Shown here in pieces: positions 1-5,425 of a stretch of DNA of 5,425 nt. Source of the stretch: Campylobacteraceae bacterium (lineage in GTDB: Bacteria > Campylobacterota > Campylobacteria > Campylobacterales > Campylobacteraceae); contig JAAYLJ010000165.1 of the NCBI GenBank assembly GCA_012521935.1, positions 1 through 5,425 of the forward strand. Reading direction: 5' to 3'. The notes beneath the pieces are model-generated. The model had not been told where the DNA came from, made no database searches, and was given only the letters and a program-made list of their open reading frames with translations. The position numbers and the translations under genes are program-made. Every line of letters begins with the position of its first letter. Position 1 is the stretch's first letter.

Positions 1-471
1 GCTAGAACTGAAGATCCTGTAAGGCAAGCTTTAGTCTCCATGACACAAACTTTTATAGATACAATAATTGTTTGTACAATGACAGCTTTGATTATCTTGA
101 TTTCACCTTTTTGGCAAGAGGGAATAAGTGCTGGAAGTTTAACTTTGCTTAGTTTTGAACATCATTTAGGTGGAGTTGGAACACTCATAGTTAGCCTTGC
201 TACAGTTCTTTTTGCCTACTCAACCATTCTTGGTTGGAGCTATTATGGCGAGAAAGCTTTTGAGTTTTTACTAGGAACTAAATGGGTTAAGGTTTATAGA
301 GTTTTATTTGTGGCAGGAGTTATGGTTGGGGCGATGATGCAACTAAATTTTGTTTGGAATTTTTCGGATATGATGAATGGACTTATGGCAATTCCTAACT
401 TGATAGCACTTTTAATTTTGTCAAATATAGTTAAAAATGAGACAGATAGATTTTTCAAAAAGAGCGCTTAA
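1..471 (+). CDS. Sodium:alanine/glycine symporter (AGCS family), C-terminal part
   Basis: The reading frame is open from base 1, so the gene begins upstream; only the last 156 residues are present, about a third of the roughly 450-480 residues usual for the family. The fragment carries strong AGCS (alanine or glycine:cation symporter) signatures: ARTEDPVRQALVS followed by TFIDTIIVCTMTAL (fragment residues 17-30), AYSTILGWSYYGEK (72-85), and YRVLFVAGVMVGA running into VWNFSDMMNGLMAIPNLIAL (99-137). Hydrophobic stretches near 17-35, 58-80, 98-117 and 122-143 are its last membrane helices, and a charged tail follows (KNETDRFFKKSA). Family knowledge says these inner-membrane proteins import alanine and/or glycine with Na+; the exact substrate cannot be read here. 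The ATG at 40 lies inside a conserved segment and is not the true start. The gene ends TAA, with the next gene starting 3 nt later in the same frame, so both probably share a transcript. Confidence 0.93.
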   Translation, partial: ARTEDPVRQALVSMTQTFIDTIIVCTMTALIILISPFWQEGISAGSLTLLSFEHHLGGVGTLIVSLATVLFAYSTILGWSYYGEKAFEFLLGTKWVKVYRVLFVAGVMVGAMMQLNFVWNFSDMMNGLMAIPNLIALLILSNIVKNETDRFFKKSA

Positions 472-474
472 TAG

Positions 475-1590
475 ATGATAAGATATGTTTTTCCAATTTT
501 AGCAACAAGCACAATGATTCTTATTAATTACTATACTTATAGCCGTTTTTTGAAAAAGGTTGAATTTTTTATAAACTTTAAAGTAGGGTTAAAGTGGGCG
601 ATAGTTTTAATTACAGTTTTAGAAATTGTATTTTTTATAGCCTTAAAATCAAACAGTTTAAACCCTAAGATATTTTACTTCATAGCAGCTCTTATTGGCG
701 TCTCTTTTATGCTTTTTATCATAACTTTAATCTATGATTTTTTTCAACTATCAATTTTAAAATTTGATCACTCAAGAAGAGTTGCCCTAAAGATTTTCTT
801 AGATGCAACCATGGTGATCTTAGCTTTTTCATATATTTTTAAAGGTTTTGTTGACGGAGTAAAAAAGCCAAAAATAAAAAAAGAGATAGTAAAAATTTCA
901 AACCTAAATGAACCTCTTAATATAGTCCAAATATCTGATGTGCACATTGGAAAAACTATCACAAAAGAGTTTTTGCAAGAAATTGTAAATTCTATAAATG
1001 AATTAAAAGCGGATATAGTGGCAATTACTGGGGATTTAATAGACATTGATGCTCAAAAAATCAAAGATGAACTTGATCCTTTAAAAGATATTGAAAATAA
1101 ATATGGCACATATTTTGTTCCTGGGAACCATGAGTATTTTCATGGGGTTGATGGTATTATTGAGCATTTGGGTAAATTAAATGTCAAAACATTAGGAAAT
1201 GAAAACTTACAAGTAGGCGGAGTTAATTTAGTGGGCGTTTATGATCTTTTGGCAACTAGAATGGGGCATGAAAAAAAGCCTAATTTAAAAGCTGCGCTAA
1301 AGGGAGTTGATAGAAATTTACCTACCATTTTATTAACCCATCAGCCTAAATTTGCAAATTTTGTAAACGGTAAAGATAAGATAGATTTAATTCTTAGCGG
1401 ACACACTCACGCTGGACAAATCTTTCCATTTGGGTATTTGATTTTACTAGATCAACCCTATCTTTATGGGCTATATAATCATAATGAAAACACGCAAATT
1501 TATGTAAGTAGCGGGACAGGATATTGGGGGCCACCCATTAGATTTAAAGCGCCATCTGAAATTGTAAAAATAGAGTTAAGGAGAGCTTAA
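475..1590 (+). CDS. Membrane-anchored metallophosphoesterase (calcineurin-like, YkuE type)
   Basis: This 371-residue protein has a membrane half and a catalytic half. Hydrophobic segments near residues 3-21, 38-57, 65-88 and 104-123 suggest four transmembrane helices, followed by a lysine-rich linker (129-140). From about 147 onward all blocks of a calcineurin-like metallophosphoesterase are present in order: SDVHIG (D155, H157), TGDLID (D187), PGNHEY (N218, H219), LTHQP (H289) and SGHTHAGQ (H310, H312). These residues build the two-metal centre in this superfamily, so the enzyme should be an active phosphohydrolase. The C-terminal SSGTGYWGPPIR block is typical of the YkuE-like branch. The substrate is unknown; membrane anchoring and the adjoining phospholipid gene make a lipid-linked phosphate plausible, but this is inference. 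Which side of the membrane the catalytic domain faces is unclear. The ATG at 475 directly follows an in-frame TAG, and the upstream ribosome-binding sequence is weak (AAAAAGAG at 457-464), suggesting coupling to the preceding gene. It overlaps psd by 1 nt. Confidence 0.91.
   Translation: MIRYVFPILATSTMILINYYTYSRFLKKVEFFINFKVGLKWAIVLITVLEIVFFIALKSNSLNPKIFYFIAALIGVSFMLFIITLIYDFFQLSILKFDHSRRVALKIFLDATMVILAFSYIFKGFVDGVKKPKIKKEIVKISNLNEPLNIVQISDVHIGKTITKEFLQEIVNSINELKADIVAITGDLIDIDAQKIKDELDPLKDIENKYGTYFVPGNHEYFHGVDGIIEHLGKLNVKTLGNENLQVGGVNLVGVYDLLATRMGHEKKPNLKAALKGVDRNLPTILLTHQPKFANFVNGKDKIDLILSGHTHAGQIFPFGYLILLDQPYLYGLYNHNENTQIYVSSGTGYWGPPIRFKAPSEIVKIELRRA
1578..1583 (+). promoter_or_regulatory. 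Ribosome binding site of psd
   Basis: AAGGAG lies 6 nt before the ATG at 1590, inside the last codons of the metallophosphoesterase gene. It supports the ATG of the TAATG stop/start overlap as the true psd start. Confidence 0.75.
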
Positions 1591-2414
1591 TGAGAAGATT
1601 AACACCACTGCTTTCAAGGCTGTTTGGCTCATTTGCCGCAAAAAAGTTTCCAAAACCAATTCAAAGTTTTATCAATAGTTCTTATGTTTTTTTCCTCAAA
1701 GTGGATTTAAAAGAGTTTAAAAAACCTTCAAAATATGAGAGTTTAAATGCTCTTTTTACAAGAGCCCTAGAGCGTCCTAGAGAGCTTGAGGGGGGAATTG
1801 AAGATTTGATTTCACCATGCGATAGTGAAGTGATTATCTCAAATAAGATAAAAAAAGAGACAATACTACAAATAAAAGGGATGGAGTATAGAGTAGATGA
1901 ACTTTTAAGTGATTTTACAACCTTAAAAAGATTAAGTTTGCTACAAAATGGACAATATATTAATCTATACCTATCACCTAAAGATTACCATAGATACCAT
2001 GCACCTTGCAGGATGAAAATCTTAGAGGCTCACTATATACCTGGAGTTTTATACCCTGTAAATAAAAAATGGTTAAATAAAAAAGAGTCTCTTTTTCCAC
2101 TAAATGAAAGAGTCGTGCTTTATTGTAAAAATGCTTTTGAGAGCTATTTTTATATGGTTTTTATAGGAGCTTTAAATGTGGGAAAGATGAGCTTTAATTT
2201 TGATGAGAGAATAAAAACAAATCCTAAAAACAAAGTGGCAAGTTACTACACTTATAAAGATATTTGGGTGGAAAAAGGAGATGAGCTTGGCATGTTTGAG
2301 ATGGGCTCAACCATAGTTTTACTCCTAGAAAAAGGTGGATTTTCTGTTGATTTAAAAGATGGCCAAAAAATCTCATTTGGACAAATAGTTGGAAAAGGCT
2401 TAAAAAGTGATTGA
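1590..2414 (+). CDS. psd: Phosphatidylserine decarboxylase proenzyme
   Basis: The enzyme converts phosphatidylserine to phosphatidylethanolamine at the inner membrane, the last step of PE synthesis. The family makes a pyruvoyl cofactor by self-cleavage before a serine in an xGST motif; here it is MGST (M238-G239-S240-T241) near the C-terminus, giving a large beta chain and a short alpha chain of about 35 residues. Other family hallmarks are SPCD with D78, the likely charge-relay aspartate; YLSPKDYHRYHAPC (127-140) with H134 and H137, H137 matching the catalytic histidine; and the YPVN block (155-158). At 274 residues it is shorter than the E. coli enzyme (about 320) and close to the short form I recall from Campylobacter and Helicobacter. 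The start is fixed by AAGGAG and the TAATG overlap with the upstream gene. Its last 8 nt overlap the next gene. Two deviations are visible: MGST replaces the common LGST, and serine follows D78 where glycine is usual. Confidence 0.96.
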   Translation: MRRLTPLLSRLFGSFAAKKFPKPIQSFINSSYVFFLKVDLKEFKKPSKYESLNALFTRALERPRELEGGIEDLISPCDSEVIISNKIKKETILQIKGMEYRVDELLSDFTTLKRLSLLQNGQYINLYLSPKDYHRYHAPCRMKILEAHYIPGVLYPVNKKWLNKKESLFPLNERVVLYCKNAFESYFYMVFIGALNVGKMSFNFDERIKTNPKNKVASYYTYKDIWVEKGDELGMFEMGSTIVLLLEKGGFSVDLKDGQKISFGQIVGKGLKSD

Positions 2415-3786
2415 AAAGATTTTAAAACTTGCTAAAGAGTGCAAACTTTTATATGTAGAAGATGATAAAGATACGATGGCAAACATGAGAGAATTGTTTA
2501 GCTCCATCTTTCCAAAACTCTACACAGCAAGTAATGGTAAGGAAGGGTTGGAAGCTTTTAAAAAAGATGATATTGATTTGATAATTACCGATATAAACAT
2601 GCCAATAATGAATGGAATCGAAATGATTAAGGCAATAAGAAGTGTAAATTCCCAAATCCCAATCATAGTAACTTCAGCGTATAGTGACAAAGAGTACCTT
2701 CTAGAGTCTATATTTTTAGGGGTTGATAGATATGTTAATAAACCCTTAGATGAAGAGGTTTTTTATAGGAATTTACATTCAGTTTTACTCTCAATAAATA
2801 GACAAAAAGAGGCTAAAGAGTATGAAAAACTAAAGGTTCTCTCTCAAATAAATGAAGCCTCTTTGAGTATGCTAAAAGAGACGGTTGATATATATCCATC
2901 TCCCACATTTGTTTTTAAAGAAGATGAAAGCTTAGAGTTTATAAATAGTGCTGCTAGTGATCTTTTTAGTAAAGATAGTTTAAAGGGGTTAAAAACTATT
3001 GAAAATTTAAATGATTTCATCTTAGAAAGAAAAGGGTTTATCTCTTCATTTAAGAGTGTAGGCAAAGAAGATAATCTTAAAGTTGTTTTTAAACTCTTAA
3101 ATTCAGTCAAGATTTTTCTAGTAAGCAGTTCAAAAATAGACTCTTCATCAGGAGAGCTTCATGTCATTAGCTTAAGTGACATAACTAGGCTTGAATATGA
3201 GAAGCAAAAGAGCCAAAACTTATCAAGCTATCTACATGACATATTAAGATCTCTAAGAAGAGAAGATAGCAAAAAAAGCACTCAAAAAAGCTATGAAAAC
3301 ATTAGATTAACAGCAATGCACAAGGAAGATAAAGAGAGTGCTAAAGAGTATATTCAAAGCTTGAGTTTTGAAATAAAAGAGGAGTTAGATGAGTTAGGAG
3401 ATATTGAAAAAGAGTTAAAAGATGGTTTAATGGAACTTGAGGAAGATTTTAATTTAGTTGCATTAAACGCCATATCAACCTCCTTTTCAAAATATGCAAA
3501 AACCATATCTTCTTTAATAGACTTTGAAGATGTTGGGTATAGTTTAGAAAATTTAGCACAATTTTTAAGCTCACTCACCTCCACTAGCTTCAATCAAGAT
3601 AAAATGCTCATACTTTTACAATCAATTTTAGAAGATTTAATCCAGTGGAGAGAGATGATTTTTGTAAAAGAGGAGGCAAATGATATTCATTATCTTGATG
3701 CTTCACTACTTAGTTCATGCTTGCAAATTAGAGCTGATTTTGGAGGAGAGAGCGCGGATGGCGGGGATGAGTTAGAGTTTTTTTAA
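2407..3786 (+). CDS. CheY-like receiver protein with PAS-like domain and unassigned C-terminus
   Basis: The protein has 459 residues. Residues about 11-128 form a complete receiver domain: acidic pocket E18-D19-D20, phospho-acceptor D62 in ITDINMPIMNG, T89 in IIVTSA, and K112-P113 in YVNKPL. It should therefore accept phosphate from a histidine kinase, although none is encoded in the window. A charged helix (about 130-150) leads to a PAS-like region (about 158-262): YPSPTFVFKEDESLEFINSA resembles the PAS start and LHVISLSDITRLEYEK the last PAS strand and linker. Residues 263-420 are mostly helical and charged, with coiled-coil potential around 305-345. The tail includes DIHYLDASLLSSCLQI (426-441) and ends in a Gly/Asp-rich run plus ELEFF. 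I see no DNA-binding, GGDEF, EAL, HD or kinase domain, so its output is unknown. The GTG start at 2407 is well supported: TAA sits in frame at 2401-2403, AAGG lies about 8 nt upstream, and the next in-frame ATG (M24) would remove the acidic pocket. It overlaps psd by 8 nt. Confidence 0.9.
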   Translation: MIEKILKLAKECKLLYVEDDKDTMANMRELFSSIFPKLYTASNGKEGLEAFKKDDIDLIITDINMPIMNGIEMIKAIRSVNSQIPIIVTSAYSDKEYLLESIFLGVDRYVNKPLDEEVFYRNLHSVLLSINRQKEAKEYEKLKVLSQINEASLSMLKETVDIYPSPTFVFKEDESLEFINSAASDLFSKDSLKGLKTIENLNDFILERKGFISSFKSVGKEDNLKVVFKLLNSVKIFLVSSSKIDSSSGELHVISLSDITRLEYEKQKSQNLSSYLHDILRSLRREDSKKSTQKSYENIRLTAMHKEDKESAKEYIQSLSFEIKEELDELGDIEKELKDGLMELEEDFNLVALNAISTSFSKYAKTISSLIDFEDVGYSLENLAQFLSSLTSTSFNQDKMLILLQSILEDLIQWREMIFVKEEANDIHYLDASLLSSCLQIRADFGGESADGGDELEFF

Positions 3787-3812
3787 CTACAACCTCTTAA
3801 AGAGGTTGTAGT
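3786..3812. terminator. Hairpin between convergent genes, probable bidirectional terminator
   Basis: ACTACAACCTCTT (3786-3798) and its exact reverse complement AAGAGGTTGTAGT (3800-3812) form a stem of about 12 bp with a 3-nt loop. It begins on the last base of the + strand stop codon and ends 17 nt before the stop of the - strand gene, the usual place for a shared terminator. Neither strand has a U-tract after the stem: the + strand continues ATATAAGATGG, and the - strand continues TTAAAAAAA. It may end transcription imperfectly or protect 3' ends of mRNA. The structure is certain from the sequence; the role is inferred. Confidence 0.6.
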
Positions 3813-3829
3813 ATATAAGATGGTGGAGT

Positions 3830-5236
3830 TTAAACAAAAATAAATACTCCAATTAAGATAGGAATTAAATAGATAGCTCCAAAGATAGCGCCTAAAGCCC
3901 ACCATCTTGCTTGAGATATATATCCAGCTCCATACCAAAGAGGAGAAGGGCCTGTTGCATAAGGAGTTAATATACCCATAACGCCCAAACTACCAGCTAA
4001 TAGTATGGAAAAATTTAAGACTTGATGAGCAGGTATGAAAGCCGTAATTATTACCATAAAAAGTGGAACTAAAGCCGTAACATGAGCCGTTGTGCTAGCA
4101 AAAAAGTAGTGAAGTACATAAAAAAATAGAAGTAAAGCAAGCATAAGGGATGTTGTGTTTAGATTAGAAAGAAGTGCTTCAGAGTTGCTTCCTATAAAAT
4201 CAAGAATTCCAACTTTTTTAAGACCATCTGCAAGAGCAACTAAGGTTGCAAACCAAATGAGTATGTTAAACGCAGCTTTTTCGCTAAGCAAATCATCCCA
4301 AGAGATTATCCCTGTTAAAGCCATGATTGAAACTATACAAATAGCAACAGTTGTTGCATTTACACCAAGAGCACTTCCAAAAATCCATAACAATAGAGCA
4401 AGAAGCGCTAAAAGTCCCATCAAACACTCTTTAAAAGTAATCTTACCTAGCTTCTCAAGCTCTTGTGCCGCCCAAAGAGGAGCTTCTGGAGAGGTTTTTT
4501 GTGTTGGTGGGTAGATTACATAAGTAAGCCAAGGGGTAAGTAAGAAAAGAGGCAACATAAGTGGAACCATAATCTTTGCCCACTCTATCCAAGCGATAGT
4601 TTGACCAGTTTCTTTAGCGATGAGATCAATCGCAAGTAGGTTTGGCGCTAAAGCTGTTATGAACATTGAGCTTGTAACGCAAGTTGAAGCTATCGCAACC
4701 CAAGAGATGAAAGCACCTATTTTTCGTGGATCTTTATCTGGGTAAGAGTTAAAAATTTGAGGGATATTTATGGCAACAGGATATATAGTTCCTCCGCTTC
4801 TAGCGGTATTTGATGGCATAAATGGAGATAAAATTAAATCTGATACAGCTACAGCATATCCAAGTCCTAAAGTGCTTTTTCCCATAAACTTAACCATAAT
4901 TAATGAAATTCTTCTACCAAGGCCTGTTTTTTTGTAGCCTAAAGCAAACATAAAAGCTGCAAAAATTAGCCATATAACGCTATTAGAAAAACCACTTAAT
5001 GCCCAAGAGATGCTAACCTTTGGATTCCCAACAAGGCCTAAAACAGCAACTAAAGAGACGCCAGAAAAACCAATAAGAGCAGCAGGTATTGGCTCTAATA
5101 TAAGCCCTACAACAACTGCTAGAAAGATAGCTAAGAAATGCCAAGCATTGTCTGTTAAACCAGCAGGAGCTGGAATAAACCACAAAACAAGCGCTACAAG
5201 CACGATAGCTAGTAGTTTTTTATTCTTAAGCGACAT
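3830..5236 (-). CDS. DASS-family di/tricarboxylate transporter (SLC13/CitT-like)
   Basis: This 468-residue, very hydrophobic inner-membrane protein is full length for the divalent anion:Na+ symporter family. Its motifs place it in the CitT/TtdT/plastid 2-oxoglutarate-malate translocator branch: FMPSNTARSGGTIYPV (139-154), with the SNT substrate/sodium-binding hairpin at 142-144; ITALAPNLLA (193-202); the second, pseudo-symmetric hairpin FFASTTAHVTALVP (378-391); and GILTPYATGPSPLWYGAGYI (421-440). Members move C4-dicarboxylates, 2-oxoglutarate, citrate or tartrate, by sodium symport or by exchange; the specific substrate and mode cannot be read from the sequence. The start at 5236 is set by a perfect AAAGGAGG Shine-Dalgarno 5 nt upstream and by the N-terminal MSLKNKK before the first helix. 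It is convergent with the receiver gene, has its own promoter region, and appears monocistronic within the window. Confidence 0.94.
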   Translation of the reverse strand: MSLKNKKLLAIVLVALVLWFIPAPAGLTDNAWHFLAIFLAVVVGLILEPIPAALIGFSGVSLVAVLGLVGNPKVSISWALSGFSNSVIWLIFAAFMFALGYKKTGLGRRISLIMVKFMGKSTLGLGYAVAVSDLILSPFMPSNTARSGGTIYPVAINIPQIFNSYPDKDPRKIGAFISWVAIASTCVTSSMFITALAPNLLAIDLIAKETGQTIAWIEWAKIMVPLMLPLFLLTPWLTYVIYPPTQKTSPEAPLWAAQELEKLGKITFKECLMGLLALLALLLWIFGSALGVNATTVAICIVSIMALTGIISWDDLLSEKAAFNILIWFATLVALADGLKKVGILDFIGSNSEALLSNLNTTSLMLALLLFFYVLHYFFASTTAHVTALVPLFMVIITAFIPAHQVLNFSILLAGSLGVMGILTPYATGPSPLWYGAGYISQARWWALGAIFGAIYLIPILIGVFIFV

Positions 5237-5241
5237 ACAAG

Positions 5242-5249
5242 CCTCCTTT
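5242..5249 (-). promoter_or_regulatory. Strong Shine-Dalgarno of the DASS transporter
   Basis: On the - strand the sequence reads AAAGGAGG, then a 5-nt spacer (CTTGT) and ATG. It is the best ribosome-binding site in the window, predicts efficient translation, and fixes the start codon. Confidence 0.85.
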
Positions 5250-5263
5250 TAAAAGTTAAAGTA

Positions 5264-5269
5264 ATTATA
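5264..5269 (-). promoter_or_regulatory. Probable -10 box (TATAAT) of the DASS transporter
   Basis: A perfect TATAAT reads on the - strand 27 nt upstream of the start codon, predicting transcription from about 5257 and a leader of about 20 nt containing little more than the Shine-Dalgarno. No TTGACA-like -35 is present; only AT-rich sequence lies there (ATAAAA at 5292-5287), which fits the weak -35 conservation known for sigma-70 promoters in Campylobacter and relatives. In such AT-rich DNA a TATAAT can occur by chance, so its position is the main support. Confidence 0.5.
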
Positions 5270-5290
5270 ATATATAAAATTGATTTTTTT

Positions 5291-5308
5291 ATTTAAAATA
5301 AATTTAAA
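5291..5308. repeat. Phased direct repeat upstream of the DASS promoter, possible operator
   Basis: ATTTAAA occurs at 5291-5297 and again at 5302-5308, start to start 11 bp, about one helical turn. On the - strand this reads TTTAAAT-TTAT-TTTAAAT and would lie at about -34 to -51 relative to the predicted transcription start. Direct repeats with one-turn spacing at this position are typical of binding sites for OmpR-type activators. The AT-only composition means chance cannot be excluded. Confidence 0.3.
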
Positions 5309-5372
5309 TTAAGTAGTTTTAATGAGAAAATAAGAAAAAATCTAAGTTTTTAATATTTTAATGAGTGTAAAA

Positions 5373-5378
5373 TATAAT
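5373..5378 (+). promoter_or_regulatory. Possible + strand -10 box (TATAAT) for a gene right of the window
   Basis: TATAAT at 5373-5378 follows GAGTGTAAAA and points rightward, divergent from the DASS promoter. No + strand coding sequence starts before 5425, so the gene it would serve lies outside. Support is weak because of the local AT richness. Confidence 0.3.
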
Positions 5379-5425
5379 TAAAATTTTTATATAAATTTTA
5401 TTAAAAAAGAAGTATTACTTAGAGC

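Noticed and set aside
40..42. ATG as the start of a small 143-residue membrane protein
   Set aside because: The 13 codons before it (ARTEDPVRQALVS) are also AGCS-conserved and the frame is open to base 1, so this is the tail of a larger gene, not a complete small one.
768..1046. Open frame on the - strand inside the metallophosphoesterase gene
   Set aside because: It is antisense to a clearly conserved coding sequence spanning the D155/H157 region; the translation has no family features and no ribosome-binding site was evident.
2476..2478. ATG (M24) as an alternative start for the receiver protein
   Set aside because: It would remove the first strand and the acidic pocket E18-D19-D20; the GTG at 2407 has a suitable Shine-Dalgarno and keeps the domain whole.
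2449..3593. Three - strand open frames (about 68-88 residues) inside the receiver gene
   Set aside because: They are antisense shadows of a real gene with receiver motifs; their Ser/Lys/Phe-rich translations are what AT-rich antisense frames give.
4155..5252. Two + strand open frames opposite the DASS transporter
   Set aside because: Both are antisense to conserved transporter motifs, and their Thr/Ser/Ala/Lys-rich translations lack any recognisable domain.
5237..5425. Small peptide genes or RNA gene in the AT-rich right end
   Set aside because: The ATG codons on the + strand here (such as in AATGAG at 5321 and 5360) hit stops within a few codons, and no tRNA-like or GC-rich structured element is visible.
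1..5425. Mobile element, phage, CRISPR or toxin-antitoxin content
   Set aside because: No transposase, integrase, long repeats, regularly spaced repeats or composition shift was seen; all five genes belong to ordinary chromosomal families.

Overview
The window looks like an ordinary chromosomal segment of an AT-rich Campylobacterota (Epsilonproteobacteria) genome. This assignment is an inference. It rests on the low GC content, the codon bias toward A/T-ending codons, the tightly packed genes with junctions of a few bases or overlaps, the short phosphatidylserine decarboxylase, and a receiver-domain protein of the long, output-less kind common in that phylum. Genus cannot be settled from sequence reading alone.

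Left and centre (1-3786, + strand): four genes run head to tail with no room for separate promoters. They are the C-terminal third of an AGCS-family sodium:alanine/glycine symporter (cut by the window edge), a polytopic membrane metallophosphoesterase, phosphatidylserine decarboxylase (psd), and a CheY-like receiver protein with a PAS-like middle and an unassigned helical C-terminus. The junctions are +3 nt, -1 nt and -8 nt, so the genes are almost certainly co-transcribed and partly translationally coupled. The shared theme may be the cell envelope: a transporter, a membrane-anchored phosphatase and a phospholipid-synthesis enzyme, followed by a signalling protein. The sequence shows the linkage but not the functional connection.

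Centre (3787-3829): a short convergent intergenic gap holds a strong hairpin, a likely transcription end for one or both flanking genes, although it lacks a proper U-tract on either strand.

Right (3830-5236, - strand): a DASS-family (SLC13/CitT-like) di-/tricarboxylate transporter, apparently single-gene within the window, has a perfect Shine-Dalgarno sequence and a good -10 box. The final 189 bp (5237-5425) are non-coding and extremely AT-rich. They carry the promoter of this transporter, a helically phased direct repeat just upstream of it, and a second -10-like box on the + strand that could serve a gene beyond the window.

No RNA genes, mobile elements, CRISPR arrays or pseudogenes were seen. 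I found no convincing evidence of an undescribed multi-gene system. The least explained element is the C-terminal half of the receiver protein.
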